Source: Candidatus Competibacteraceae bacterium (GTDB lineage Bacteria > Pseudomonadota > Gammaproteobacteria > Competibacterales > Competibacteraceae). From it: DNA of 64,000 nucleotides. This document shows, piece by piece, positions 39,953 to 49,394 of the stretch. The position numbers and the translations under genes are program-made. Each line of letters opens with the position of its first letter. Position 1 is the stretch's first letter. A model generated the notes under the pieces. That model was not told where the DNA came from. It searched no databases and was given only the letters and a program-made list of their open reading frames with translations. The stretch covers positions 806,001 through 870,000 of the forward strand of contig JADJPA010000001.1 of assembly GCA_016713505.1 (NCBI GenBank). Reading direction: 5' to 3'.

Positions 39953-42706
39953 ATGGCGAAAAAGTATATTTATAAGTACACCGAAGGGGACGGCAAGAAC
40001 AAAATGCTGCTGGGCGGTAAGGGCGCCAACCTCTGCGAGATGACTCAGATCGGCTTGCGGGTGCCGCCGGGCTTCGTCATCACCACGGAAGCGTGTCTGG
40101 ACTATATCGCCAACAACCGCCTGCCCGAAGGCCTGATGGAGAGCGTCCGCCAGAACATGACCTGGCTGGAGCAGGAAACCGGCAAGCAGTTCGGCGGCGC
40201 GAGCAATCCCTTGTTGGTGTCGGTGCGTTCCGGCTCCGCCATGTCCATGCCGGGCATGATGGACACCATCCTCAACCTCGGTCTGAACGAAACCACCCTG
40301 GCCGGCTTGATTAAATTGACCGGCAACGAGCGCTTCGGCTACGACGCTTATCGCCGCTTCATCCAACTGTTCGGCAAAATCGCGCTGGGCGTGGACGATG
40401 CGAAATTTGACGAGCATTTCGAGGCGATCAAGCGCCGGGCCGGCGTCAAGGTCGATCTGGGCCTGAGCGCCAACGATCTGAAGGAGATCGGCCAACTGTT
40501 CCTGCAAGTGGTCCAGAAGGAAACCGGCCGGGCGTTCCCGCAAGACCCCTACGAGCAGTTGGAGCTGGCGGTCAAGGCGGTGTTCAACTCCTGGATGGGC
40601 CAGCGCGCGGTCGATTACCGCCGCGAGTTCAAGATCACCCCGGAAATGGCCAACGGCACGGCGGTCAACGTCGTGACCATGGTGTTCGGCAACATGGGCA
40701 ACGACTGCTCCACCGGCGTCGGCTTCACCCGCGACCCCGGCACCGGCGAGAACGTGATGTACGGCGAATACCTGGTCAACGCCCAAGGCGAGGACGTGGT
40801 GGCCGGCATCCGCACCCCCAAGCCGGTTTTGGAGATGAAAAACGAGATGCCGGATTTGTTCCGGCAGTTGGTCGAACTGCGCAACAAGCTAGAAGGCCAC
40901 TACCACGAAGTGCAGGATTACGAGTACACCATCGAAAAGGGCGTGCTCTACTGCCTGCAAACCCGCAACGGCAAGATGAACGCCGCCGCCATGGTCCGCA
41001 GCTCGGTCGAAATGGCGAAGGAAGGCTTGATCAGCCGCGAAAAGGCGCTGCTGCGCATCGACCCCGAATCGCTGGAACAAATGATGTTCCCGCAGCTCGA
41101 CCCGAAACATAAGGCCGCTCCGGCTTCGCAAGGCATGGGCGCGTCGCCCGGCGCGTCGTCCGGCAAGATCGTGTTCGACGCCGATACGGCGGTCAAGCGC
41201 GGGCGCGGCAACAACGAAAAGATCATTCTGGTGCGCGAGGAGACCAAGCCGGAAGACATCCACGGCTTCTTCGCGGCGGTCGGCATCCTCACCAGCCGCG
41301 GCGGCAAGACCTCGCACGCGGCGGTGGTGGCGCGCGGCATGGGCAAGCCCTGCGTGGTCGGCGCGGAAGACATCAACGTCAACGTCCACCAGCGCCAGGC
41401 GATCATCGGCGACACCGTGCTGCACGAAGGCGACGTGGTGACCATCGACGGCGGTTCCGGCCAAGTGTTCCTGGGCGAAATCCCCACCGTCGAGCCGGAA
41501 TTCACGCCCGAACTGCGCACCTTGCTGGGCTGGGCCGACGAAATCGCCACCCTTAAGGTCATGGCCAACGCCGACACCCCGGACGCCGCCCAGCGCGCGT
41601 CCAACTACGGTGCGATGGGCATCGGCCTGTGCCGCACCGAGCGCATGTTCAACGCCAAGGAGCGCCTCCCCATCGTCTTGGAGATGATTCTGGCCGAGAC
41701 CACCGAGGACCGCGAGGCGGCGCTGGCCAAACTGCTGCCGATGCAACGGAGCGATTTCAAGGAAATCCTCCGGGTTATGGCCCCGCGTCCGGTCACCATC
41801 CGCCTGCTCGACCCGCCGATCCACGAGTTCCTGCCCTCCGAGCAGACCTTGGTCGACGACATCGAGCATCTGCGCCACCTGCGCCACACCGCGCAGGGCC
41901 TGGAGGCGATCAGCCAGATTCTGGCGCAAGCCAACCCCAAGGCGGTCGAGCAACTCGGCATCCTCAACGACAGCCATCTGGTCTCCGACGTGCTGGCCAA
42001 GAAGGAAGAAATCTTGCAGAAGGCCCGCGCCCTGCACGAAATCAACCCGATGCTGGGCCATCGCGGCGTCCGTCTCGGCTTGACCTATCCTGAAATTTAC
42101 AAGATGCAGATCCGCGCCATTTTGGAAGCGGCGGCCGAGTGCATTCAGGAGAAGATCAACGTTCACCCCGAAATCATGGTGCCGCAGGTCTGCACCGTGG
42201 AGGAGCTCAAGCGCGTCAAGGCGCTGGTGGATGAAGTGCTGCCGCAGGTCGAGGCCAAGTACGCGGTCAAGGTGCACTTCGAGTTCGGCACCATGATGGA
42301 AGTGGTGCGGGCCTGCTTGCGCGCCGAGGAAATCGCCGGCGTCGCCGAATTCTTCTCGTTCGGCACCAACGACTTGACCCAGGCGACCTTCTCGTTCTCG
42401 CGCGAGGACGCCGAGAACAAGTTCCTGCCGTTCTACAATTCGGCCGGCATCCTCAAGGACAATCCGTTCGAGGCGCTAGACACCACCGGCGTCGGGCAGT
42501 TGATGTCCTTCGCGGTCACCAACGGCCGCAAGACCCGCAACGGCCTCAAGGTCGGCATCTGCGGCGAGCAAGGCGGCCACCCGCGCTCGATGCGGTTCTG
42601 CCACTACGCCAATCTGACCTACGTGTCCTGCTCCTCGCCGCGCGTGCCGATCGCCCGGCTGGCGGCGGCGCACGCCAAGCTGCTGGAAGGGGACTACCAA
42701 CCTTAA
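39953..42706 (+). CDS. ppdK: Pyruvate, phosphate dikinase
   Basis: A 917-residue enzyme interconverting pyruvate, ATP and phosphate with phosphoenolpyruvate, AMP and pyrophosphate. The N-terminal nucleotide-binding domain begins KMLLGGKGANLCEMTQIG, the phosphocarrier histidine is in SRGGKTSHAAVVARGMGKP (about residue 460), and the C-terminal PEP/pyruvate domain contains the GICGEQGGHP cysteine. It is about the family length. It allows reversible PEP formation in gluconeogenesis or pyrophosphate-linked glycolysis. Codons look more strongly C-ending than in the neighbours, suggesting high expression. It is monocistronic: tandem hairpins follow. Confidence 0.97.
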   Translation: MAKKYIYKYTEGDGKNKMLLGGKGANLCEMTQIGLRVPPGFVITTEACLDYIANNRLPEGLMESVRQNMTWLEQETGKQFGGASNPLLVSVRSGSAMSMPGMMDTILNLGLNETTLAGLIKLTGNERFGYDAYRRFIQLFGKIALGVDDAKFDEHFEAIKRRAGVKVDLGLSANDLKEIGQLFLQVVQKETGRAFPQDPYEQLELAVKAVFNSWMGQRAVDYRREFKITPEMANGTAVNVVTMVFGNMGNDCSTGVGFTRDPGTGENVMYGEYLVNAQGEDVVAGIRTPKPVLEMKNEMPDLFRQLVELRNKLEGHYHEVQDYEYTIEKGVLYCLQTRNGKMNAAAMVRSSVEMAKEGLISREKALLRIDPESLEQMMFPQLDPKHKAAPASQGMGASPGASSGKIVFDADTAVKRGRGNNEKIILVREETKPEDIHGFFAAVGILTSRGGKTSHAAVVARGMGKPCVVGAEDINVNVHQRQAIIGDTVLHEGDVVTIDGGSGQVFLGEIPTVEPEFTPELRTLLGWADEIATLKVMANADTPDAAQRASNYGAMGIGLCRTERMFNAKERLPIVLEMILAETTEDREAALAKLLPMQRSDFKEILRVMAPRPVTIRLLDPPIHEFLPSEQTLVDDIEHLRHLRHTAQGLEAISQILAQANPKAVEQLGILNDSHLVSDVLAKKEEILQKARALHEINPMLGHRGVRLGLTYPEIYKMQIRAILEAAAECIQEKINVHPEIMVPQVCTVEELKRVKALVDEVLPQVEAKYAVKVHFEFGTMMEVVRACLRAEEIAGVAEFFSFGTNDLTQATFSFSREDAENKFLPFYNSAGILKDNPFEALDTTGVGQLMSFAVTNGRKTRNGLKVGICGEQGGHPRSMRFCHYANLTYVSCSSPRVPIARLAAAHAKLLEGDYQP

Positions 42707-42722
42707 GAAGGCGTCTTAACCG

Positions 42723-42751
42723 GCAAGCGGCGGGCGTGTCGCGCCGCTTGC
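42723..42751. other. 10-bp hairpin after ppdK
   Basis: GCAAGCGGCG (42723-42732) and CGCCGCTTGC (42742-42751) form a perfect ten-pair stem with a 9-base loop, 17 bases after the ppdK stop. It has no T-run and precedes a canonical terminator. It could stabilise the 3' end of a highly expressed mRNA. Confidence 0.55.
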
Positions 42752-42773
42752 ATGAGGTGTTTTGGTACTAAGG

Positions 42774-42799
42774 AGGGCAGCTTCGGCTGCCCTTTTGCA
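42774..42799 (+). terminator. Rho-independent terminator of ppdK
   Basis: AGGGCAGC (42774-42781), a TTCG tetraloop, and GCTGCCCT (42786-42793) are followed by TTTGCA and more T. The very stable tetraloop and stem make this a clear intrinsic terminator for the dikinase gene. Confidence 0.9.
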
Positions 42800-42987
42800 A
42801 TTTTCCGTCGTTTCGTGGCTTGCTGGATCGACTTGGGCGGTCTTGCCGGTTCGCCAGTCCGCCGGCATTTTCAGGAAAATGAAATGGCGCCCGAACGATA
42901 GCCGCTGGATCGGGCCTAAGCGAGCGTGATGCAATAGGGTTTGGTGCTTTCGAAATCTATATTATTGCGGGCTAAAGAGAGGTTCCC

Positions 42988-43836
42988 ATGCGCTGGAGAG
43001 ATGGCAGAGAAAGCGATAATGTCGAAGACCGCCGCGGCTTCCGGGCGGCTCCCGCCATCGCGGGCGGCGGGATCGGTACGGTGGCTATCGTATTGATCGC
43101 GATGTTCTTTGGGGTGGACCCTACCGTGCTGCTGGAGAGCATGGGACCCAGCGCCGTTTCGGTCCAGCAACCGGCGCCCGCGCCGGCCGGTCAGGATGAA
43201 GCGAGCAAGTTCGTCTCGGTGGTCCTGGCCGATACCGAAGATACTTGGCGCGGCCTGTTCCGTCAGATGGGCGGGACTTATCAGGAACCGAAACTCGTGC
43301 TGTTTTCAGGCATGGCGCAATCGGCTTGCGGCTATGCCCAGGCCGCTGTCGGCCCGTTTTACTGCCCAGCCGATCAAAAGGTGTATGTCGATCTGAGTTT
43401 CTTTGAGGATCTCAAGAACCGCTTCCGGGCGCCGGGTGATTTTGCCCAGGCTTATGTCATCGCCCATGAAGTTGGCCATCACGTGCAAAATTTGCTGGGA
43501 ATTTCCGATAAGGTCGAATCCTTGCGCGCCCGCCTGGGGGGCGCTGAAGGCAACGCGCTATCGGTGCGGGTGGAATTGCAGGCGGATTGTTTTGCCGGAG
43601 TTTGGGCGCACCTCGCTCAGAAAGCCCGGCAAATTCTGGAAGCGGGCGACATCGAGGAAGCGCTGAACGCCGCCACCGCCATCGGCGACGACCGTTTGCA
43701 GAAGCAGGCCAGGGGCTATATAACGCCGGACTCCTTCACCCACGGCAGTTCGGCGCAACGGGTGCGCTGGTTCAAGCAGGGTATCACCAGCGGCGATCCG
43801 CGCCAGTGCGACACCTTCAATGCCGCACAGTTGTAG
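42988..43836 (+). CDS. YpfJ-type neutral zinc metalloprotease
   Basis: A 282-residue protein of the YpfJ/zinc_metallopeptidase family. It has an N-terminal positively charged region with MRWRDGRESDNVEDRRG, one membrane helix (about residues 29-44), and a periplasmic domain with the zinc motif HEVGHH near residue 165 and the downstream ELQADCFAGVW that supplies the third ligand. The PFYCPADQKVYVDL segment is typical. Its physiological substrate is unknown. It is flanked by gaps, so it is probably monocistronic. Confidence 0.9.
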   Translation: MRWRDGRESDNVEDRRGFRAAPAIAGGGIGTVAIVLIAMFFGVDPTVLLESMGPSAVSVQQPAPAPAGQDEASKFVSVVLADTEDTWRGLFRQMGGTYQEPKLVLFSGMAQSACGYAQAAVGPFYCPADQKVYVDLSFFEDLKNRFRAPGDFAQAYVIAHEVGHHVQNLLGISDKVESLRARLGGAEGNALSVRVELQADCFAGVWAHLAQKARQILEAGDIEEALNAATAIGDDRLQKQARGYITPDSFTHGSSAQRVRWFKQGITSGDPRQCDTFNAAQL

Positions 43837-43987
43837 CTGGCCCGTTGCGGCGCCCAAAAGTGCTGGCGGCCGTTCTGCCCGTGAACGGGTCAGTGGACCT
43901 TTACATGATGGAGCCGCCTGAAAAACCGTGCGGAAATGCCGCCGGCTTTAACGGTGGGCAGGCATAGCTGGTACAATCGCAACCGCC

Positions 43988-44965
43988 ATGCCCATCCACG
44001 ACGACAAATTCAAGGCGCTCGCCAGCCGAGTATTAACCATTGAAGCGGAAGCGGTCGCCCAGCTTGCCGCGCGGATCGATGACCGCTTCGCTCACGCTTG
44101 CCGCTTGCTGTTGGCCTGCCAAGGCCGGATCGTGGTGCTCGGCATCGGCAAGCCCGGCCACATCGGCGGCAAGATCGCCGCCACCCTCGCCAGCACCGGG
44201 ACGCCCGCCTTCTTTGTCCATCCCGCCGAAGCCAGCCACGGCGACATGGGCATGATCACCGCGCGGGACGTGGTATTGGCTCTGTCCAACTCCGGTGAAA
44301 CCGACGAAATCCTCACCTTGCTGCCGTTGATCAAACGGCTCGGTGTCCCTTTGGTCGCTCTGACCGGCAATCTCGCTTCCAGCTTGGCGCAAGCCGCCGA
44401 TGTCTGCATCGATGTCAGCGTTTCGGAGGAAGCCTGTCCGTTGGGATTGGCGCCGACCTCCAGCACCACCGCGACGCTGGCGATGGGCGACGCTTTGGCG
44501 GTCGCCTTGCTGGAAGCGCGCGGCTTCACCGCCGAGGACTTCGCTCGCTCTCATCCGGGCGGGCGGCTGGGCCGGCGGCTGCTGTTGCTGCTTGATGATG
44601 TCATGCACACCGGCGAGCAGATGCCGCGCAGCGCGCCCGATGATTATTTGCGCGATGCGTTGCTGGAAATGAGCCGCAAAGGCTTGGGAACGACCGTGGT
44701 GGTGGACGCGCACGACCGGGTACTGGGGGTTTTTACCGATGGCGACTTGCGCCGGGCGTTGGATCGTCAGGTGGACGTGCATTCCGCCCGCGTCGCCGAA
44801 GTCATGACCCAGAGTTGCAAGACGATCGCTCCGGGTACGCTCGCCGCCGAAGCACTGCGGATGATGCAGCAATATAAGATCAATGCCTTGCCGGTGGTCA
44901 ATGGGTTGGGTCGGCTGGTCGGTGTGCTCAACATGCACGATCTGTTGCGGGCCGGCGTACTTTGA
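43988..44965 (+). CDS. kdsD: Arabinose-5-phosphate isomerase
   Basis: A 325-residue isomerase making D-arabinose 5-phosphate from ribulose 5-phosphate for Kdo and LPS. The N-terminal SIS domain shows VLGIGKPGHIGGKIAATLASTGTPA and ALSNSGETDEIL, and two CBS domains follow (about residues 210-260 and 275-325, the latter with NALPVVNGLGRLVGVLNMHDLLRAG). It starts the run kdsD-kdsC-lptC-lptA-lptB. The stop overlaps the likely kdsC start. Confidence 0.96.
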   Translation: MPIHDDKFKALASRVLTIEAEAVAQLAARIDDRFAHACRLLLACQGRIVVLGIGKPGHIGGKIAATLASTGTPAFFVHPAEASHGDMGMITARDVVLALSNSGETDEILTLLPLIKRLGVPLVALTGNLASSLAQAADVCIDVSVSEEACPLGLAPTSSTTATLAMGDALAVALLEARGFTAEDFARSHPGGRLGRRLLLLLDDVMHTGEQMPRSAPDDYLRDALLEMSRKGLGTTVVVDAHDRVLGVFTDGDLRRALDRQVDVHSARVAEVMTQSCKTIAPGTLAAEALRMMQQYKINALPVVNGLGRLVGVLNMHDLLRAGVL

Positions 44966-45513
44966 GCGCCGCGGCCGCCACTCTTTCGGGAGAGGACGTG
45001 TTACGCAAGGCGGCGCTGATCCGGTTGGCGATTTTCGACGTGGATGGCGTGCTGACCGACGGACGCCTCTATCTGGGCCATGATGGTAATGAGTTCAAGG
45101 CTTTCCACATCCGCGATGGTCACGGTCTCAAGATGTTGATGGCGGCTGGCATCGAAGTGGCCGTGATTTCGGGTCGACACGCCGCATCGGTGGAGCGACG
45201 CCTCGACGATCTCGGTATCCGACTCGCCTATCTGGGCGTTCAGGACAAGCGGGTGGCGTTGCGCGATTTGCAAGCGCGGCTGGGCCTGAGCGCCGAGCAA
45301 ATGGCCTATACCGGCGACGACCTGATCGACCTGCCGGTCATGGCGCGGGTGGGGTTGGCCATCGCCGTGCAAGACGCCGATCCTTTTGTCAAGCAACACG
45401 CGCACTGGCGGACTCCGAGCCGCGGCGGCCGCGGCGCGGTGCGAGAAGTTTGCGAACTGCTGCTGGAGGCGCACGGCCAACTCGCCACCCTGCGCGGTCG
45501 CTATCTCGAATGA
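44962..45513 (+). CDS. kdsC: 3-deoxy-D-manno-octulosonate 8-phosphate phosphatase
   Basis: A 183-residue HAD-superfamily phosphatase that removes phosphate from Kdo 8-phosphate. Motif I FDVDGVLTDG is near the N-terminus, followed by HIRDGHGLKMLMAAGIEVAVISGR and the later GDDLIDLPVM. The start is uncertain: TTG 44962 overlaps the kdsD stop (TTGA), while GTG 44998 has a GGGAGAGG ribosome-binding site. The longer form is given. The stop overlaps the lptC ATG. Confidence 0.92.
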   Translation: MSAAAATLSGEDVLRKAALIRLAIFDVDGVLTDGRLYLGHDGNEFKAFHIRDGHGLKMLMAAGIEVAVISGRHAASVERRLDDLGIRLAYLGVQDKRVALRDLQARLGLSAEQMAYTGDDLIDLPVMARVGLAIAVQDADPFVKQHAHWRTPSRGGRGAVREVCELLLEAHGQLATLRGRYLE

Positions 45514-46100
45514 GGCGGGAACCCTTCCCGATTCGGAGTTGGTTCTATCTGGCGGGGTTGCTCCTGCTGGCGGGCTTGAGCTACGGCGCGCTGCGGTGGG
45601 TGGAAAACGCCATGCGAGCCGCGGCGCCGGTCGAAAGTCAGGCGCCGGTCTTGACCATCGAGCGATTTCGCGCGGTGCGGATGAGTTTGGCGGGCTTGCG
45701 AGAGTACGTGCTGGAGGCGCCTCGGCTGAATCAATGGCCGGGCCAGCGCGGCACGCAAATCGAGCGACCGGTGCTGGACTGGTATCAGCCGGACGGCGAG
45801 ACGCGCGAATGGCGCTTGCGGGCCGAGCAGGGCTGGATCGCGGCCGATCAGAAGACGATGCGCTTGGAAGGGGCGGTGGTGATGACGCGCGCCGCCGACA
45901 GCGGCAAGGCGCCCGTCGAGGTGACCACTCGCGACGTGCTGATCCGCCCCGCCGACCGCTACGCGGAAACCGTCGCGCCCGCGCGGGCGGTCACGCCCGG
46001 CGGCGAACTCCGGGCCGTAGGCGTGCGCGCCTATCTGGATCGGGAACAATTGGAACTGCTTTCCGAAGTACGAGGTTCTTATGCACCATCGAATCGCTAG
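45510..46100 (+). CDS. lptC: LPS export protein LptC
   Basis: A 196-residue bitopic protein with one N-terminal helix (WFYLAGLLLLAGLSYGAL) and a periplasmic beta-jellyroll that receives LPS from the LptB2FG transporter. Recognisable segments are ATG 45510 overlapping kdsC, a linker with APVLTIERFRAVRMSL, and the repeated beta strands of the fold (ADQKTMRLEGAVVM, VTTRDVLIRP). Sequence conservation in LptC is low, but the position between kdsC and lptA is decisive. Confidence 0.85.
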   Translation: MRREPFPIRSWFYLAGLLLLAGLSYGALRWVENAMRAAAPVESQAPVLTIERFRAVRMSLAGLREYVLEAPRLNQWPGQRGTQIERPVLDWYQPDGETREWRLRAEQGWIAADQKTMRLEGAVVMTRAADSGKAPVEVTTRDVLIRPADRYAETVAPARAVTPGGELRAVGVRAYLDREQLELLSEVRGSYAPSNR

Positions 46101-46605
46101 GGCCGCGTTCGCGGCGGCGGCTGTATTGCTGGCGCCGCTGGCCGCCGCCCTGCCCGAGGACCGCAACCAGCCGATCAAACTGGAAGCCGGGCGCGGTCAA
46201 CTGGATCAGAAAAGCGGGGTCAGCGTCTATGAGGGCAACGTGGTCATCAGCCAGGGTTCGATGCGGCTGACCGCCGACACCGCCACCATCTACGTCAAGG
46301 ACAACAGCTTCCAAAAGATGGACGCGACCGGCAATCCGGCCACCTTGCGCTACCAGCCGGCCGCCGACAAGCCAGAAATCCAAGGCGCCAGCAAGCGGGT
46401 CGAATACGATGTCGGCAGCGGTAAGGTGGTCCTGACCGGCGGCGTGCGGGTCGTGCAGGGCCAAGACGCCTTCAACGGGGAGCGCTTGGAATACGATCTC
46501 AAGGATGACGTGATCCGGGCCAAGGGCGCCGGACAGAACGGCCGCATCCAGTTCACGATCCAGCCGAAAGCGCAGAATCCGACGCCGGCTCCGAAGAAAC
46601 CCTAA
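46081..46605 (+). CDS. lptA: Periplasmic LPS-binding protein LptA
   Basis: A 174-residue OstA-domain protein bridging LptC to the outer-membrane LptD. A signal peptide (about residues 1-21, ending AAA) is followed by the jellyroll with PIKLEAGRGQLDQKSGVSVYEGNVVISQG and KVVLTGGVRVVQGQDAFNGERLEYDL. Its start lies 20 bases inside lptC, as often seen. Confidence 0.93.
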   Translation: MHHRIARAAFAAAAVLLAPLAAALPEDRNQPIKLEAGRGQLDQKSGVSVYEGNVVISQGSMRLTADTATIYVKDNSFQKMDATGNPATLRYQPAADKPEIQGASKRVEYDVGSGKVVLTGGVRVVQGQDAFNGERLEYDLKDDVIRAKGAGQNGRIQFTIQPKAQNPTPAPKKP

Positions 46606-46608
46606 ACC

Positions 46609-47334
46609 ATGGCCCGGCTCATCGCCAAGGAAATCGTCAAGCGCTACCGCAAGCGAGTCGTGGTGGATGCGGCTTCGCTGGTAGTCGCCAGCGGTGAAGT
46701 CGTCGGGTTGCTCGGCCCGAACGGCGCCGGCAAGACCACCAGCTTTTATATGATGGTCGGACTGATTCAATGCGACGAAGGCCGAGTGCTGTTGGACGAG
46801 CGCGATCTCACTCACTTGCCGATGCACGCGCGGGCGCGGTTGGGAGTCGGTTATCTGCCGCAGGAGCCTTCGATCTTCCGCCGGCTGACGGTCCTTGAGA
46901 ACGTGCTGGCGATCCTGGAAATGCGCCGGGACCTCGCTCGGCCGGCGCGGCGGCCGGTCGCCGAAGACCTCCTGCACGAGCTGCACGTCGGCCATTTGCG
47001 CGACAACATCGGCATCAGCCTGTCGGGCGGCGAGCGCCGCCGCGTGGAAATCGCGCGCGCCCTGGCGGCTCAGCCCGCCTTTATTTTGCTGGACGAGCCT
47101 TTTGCCGGCGTAGACCCTTTGTCAGTTCTTGATATCCAGCGTATCATCAAACACCTGTGTGAACGTAACATTGGTGTTCTGATCACCGACCACAATGTTC
47201 GTGAAACCCTAGGGATCTGCGATCGCGCCTATATTCTCAATGAGGGGCGGGTGATCGCCGAAGGTGAGCCGGCGCTCATTCTCGACAATCAACACGTTCG
47301 GCAAGTCTATCTGGGCGAATCTTTTCAACTTTGA
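46609..47334 (+). CDS. lptB: LPS-export ABC transporter ATPase LptB
   Basis: A 241-residue ABC ATPase powering LPS extraction from the inner membrane by LptFG. Walker A is GPNGAGKTTSFYM (about residues 36-48), the Q-loop follows, the signature is LSGGERRRVEIARA, and Walker B is FILLDEPFAGVDPLS. The GVLITDHNVRETL histidine switch completes the set. It is three bases from the lptA stop and followed by a 114-base gap before rpoN. Confidence 0.96.
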   Translation: MARLIAKEIVKRYRKRVVVDAASLVVASGEVVGLLGPNGAGKTTSFYMMVGLIQCDEGRVLLDERDLTHLPMHARARLGVGYLPQEPSIFRRLTVLENVLAILEMRRDLARPARRPVAEDLLHELHVGHLRDNIGISLSGGERRRVEIARALAAQPAFILLDEPFAGVDPLSVLDIQRIIKHLCERNIGVLITDHNVRETLGICDRAYILNEGRVIAEGEPALILDNQHVRQVYLGESFQL

Positions 47335-47448
47335 TGCAGGTAGAATATCGGTGTGATCCTTGTTCATTTTTCCCATGCCTATCCAAAACCGGCTAGGATT
47401 AACTAAGAAGAGGATGGGTTGCTCAGAGTGTTCTTAGATTGAAGGATT

Positions 47449-48915
47449 ATGAGACCGTCATTTCAGCAGACGCTACGCCAGACCCAGCAACTGACCATGA
47501 CTCCGCAGTTGCAACAGGCCATTCGCCTGTTGCAACTGTCCAGCCTGGATCTGGAAACCGAGGTCCAGGCGATTCTGGATTCCAATTTGATGCTGGAGCG
47601 GATCGACGAACCGCAAGAGCTGCCGGTGCAGCCGGAAACCCTGGTGGCGCAGGCGGCGGCCGACTCCGGCCCCGAGACCGAGCTCGATATCAGCACCGGC
47701 ACGCTGCCGGACGAATTGCCGGTGGATAGCGCCTGGGAGGATGTCTACGAGCCTTTCGACGGCGCGACCAGCTATTCGCGGGGCGAAGAAGAGGAATGGG
47801 ATCTTTACGAGCGCTACGCCGGAGCCGGCGAATCCCTGCGGGATTATCTGTACTGGCAGATGCGGCTGACGCCGTTCGGCGCGCGGGAACTGGCGCTCGC
47901 CACGACCATCATCGACGCCATCAACGAGGCGGGCTATCTGACGCTGTCGCTGGAGGAAATTTGCCAGGGCGTGCGGGATGAGGCCCCGCTGACGCCAGCC
48001 GAGGCCGAGGCCGTTTTGAGGGTGGTCCAGCATTTCGATCCTCAAGGCGTGGGCGCCCGCACTCCGGCGGAATGCCTGCTGTTGCAGCTGGAGGTCATGC
48101 CTCCGGACACCCCGTGGTTGGACCAAGCCCGTCGGTTGGTCGAATGGCATTTGGAATTGCTGGCCGATCGCGATTTCAATGGTTTGATGCGTCGGCTCAA
48201 GGTCTCGCGCGAGGACTTACAAGGCATCATAAGCCTGATTCAATCGCTGGACCCCCATCCGGGCGAGCGTCTGTCGAACAATGCGCCCCAGTACGTCGTG
48301 CCGGATGTTTTGGTGTATCGGAACCGCAGCGTCTGGCGCGTCGAGCTGAACCCGGAAAGCACGCCCAAGCTGCGCATCAATGCCCGTTATGCGGCCCTGA
48401 CGCGGCAAGCGCGGCACAACGGTGATGCGGCTTATCTCAAGAATCATTTGCAAGAGGCGCGCTGGTTTCTCAAAAGCCTGCAAAATCGCAACGAAACGCT
48501 GCTCAAGGTCGCTTCCAGCATCGTCGAGCGGCAGCGGGAGTTTCTGGAGCGGGGCGATGAGTTCATGAAACCGCTGATCCTGCGCGATATCGCCGAGGAG
48601 CTCAGCATGCATGAATCCACCATCTCGCGGGTGACCACGCAAAAGTACATGCATACGCCGCGCGGCATCTACGAGCTGAAATTTTTCTTTTCCAGCCATG
48701 TCGGCACCAGCGATGGCGGCGAATGCTCCTCGACCGCCATCCGCGCCATGATTCGCAAGCTGATTCAAAGCGAGGAGCCCGGCAAGCCCCTCAGCGACGA
48801 CAAAATTGCCAAGCAGCTCGAAGCGGAGGGGATTCAAGTGGCGAGGAGGACGGTGGCAAAATACCGGGAAGCGATGTCCATTCCCTCTTCTTCGGATCGC
48901 AAGCGCCTCGTCTGA
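47449..48915 (+). CDS. rpoN: RNA polymerase sigma-54 factor
   Basis: A 488-residue sigma-54. The Gln/Leu-rich activator-responsive region I starts RPSFQQTLRQTQQLTMTPQL. An acidic region II follows (about residues 50-125), then the core-binding domain, and the C-terminal DNA-binding part ends with the RpoN box ARRTVAKYRE. The NHLQEARWFLKSLQNRNETL helix-turn-helix region is conserved. It lies between lptB and hpf as in most gammaproteobacteria. No -24/-12 promoter for it to read was noted nearby. Confidence 0.97.
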   Translation: MRPSFQQTLRQTQQLTMTPQLQQAIRLLQLSSLDLETEVQAILDSNLMLERIDEPQELPVQPETLVAQAAADSGPETELDISTGTLPDELPVDSAWEDVYEPFDGATSYSRGEEEEWDLYERYAGAGESLRDYLYWQMRLTPFGARELALATTIIDAINEAGYLTLSLEEICQGVRDEAPLTPAEAEAVLRVVQHFDPQGVGARTPAECLLLQLEVMPPDTPWLDQARRLVEWHLELLADRDFNGLMRRLKVSREDLQGIISLIQSLDPHPGERLSNNAPQYVVPDVLVYRNRSVWRVELNPESTPKLRINARYAALTRQARHNGDAAYLKNHLQEARWFLKSLQNRNETLLKVASSIVERQREFLERGDEFMKPLILRDIAEELSMHESTISRVTTQKYMHTPRGIYELKFFFSSHVGTSDGGECSSTAIRAMIRKLIQSEEPGKPLSDDKIAKQLEAEGIQVARRTVAKYREAMSIPSSSDRKRLV

Positions 48916-49054
48916 GCGGACGAGGAAACCGCCCCGTCGGGGGCTTACCAACAGAGTCGGGATACGCCCTTTGAGTCATACCATGGATTCACGCCGGGAA
49001 GTTTCATGACTCGCGATTCCCTCAGAGAACACTGGCCAGTCAGGAGCCCATGCC

Positions 49055-49378
49055 ATGCAAATCAAATTGAGCGGACACCATGTGGAAATCACGCCAGCGC
49101 TCCACGATTACGTACACGACAAGCTGGAGCGCATCGAGCGGCATTTCGACAACGTCACCAGCGCTCAGATCATTCTCAGTGTCGAGAAATTGAATCAAAA
49201 GGCTGAAGCGACCATTCACGTGGCCGGTAACGAGCTGTTTGCCGATGCGGTGGACGAAGACATGTACGCCGCGCTCGATGCCCTGATCGACAAGATCGAC
49301 CGTCAGATCAAGAAGCACAAGGAAAAGCTGACGGACAAGCATCGCGGTGAAAAGGCGCGCAGTTATCCCGAGCCTTGA
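49055..49378 (+). CDS. hpf: Ribosome hibernation-promoting factor, short form
   Basis: A 107-residue protein with the HPF/YfiA fold: MQIKLSGHHVEITPALHDYVHDKLERIERHF at the N-terminus and the basic C-terminal helix DALIDKIDRQIKKHKEK. It promotes 100S ribosome dimers in stationary phase. It lacks the long C-terminal domain of the long-form proteins. It sits directly downstream of rpoN. Confidence 0.93.
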   Translation: MQIKLSGHHVEITPALHDYVHDKLERIERHFDNVTSAQIILSVEKLNQKAEATIHVAGNELFADAVDEDMYAALDALIDKIDRQIKKHKEKLTDKHRGEKARSYPEP

Positions 49379-49394
49379 GCCTGCGGGGGCGGCG

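Noticed and set aside
40889..42277. 462-codon minus-strand frame inside ppdK
   Set aside because: Antisense shadow of a strongly coding, high-GC gene. Composition is His/Gln/Asp-rich without structure.
48929..48946. GCCCC-GGGGC hairpin after rpoN as a terminator
   Set aside because: The stem is only about five pairs and has no T-run, and hpf is expected to be read through from rpoN.
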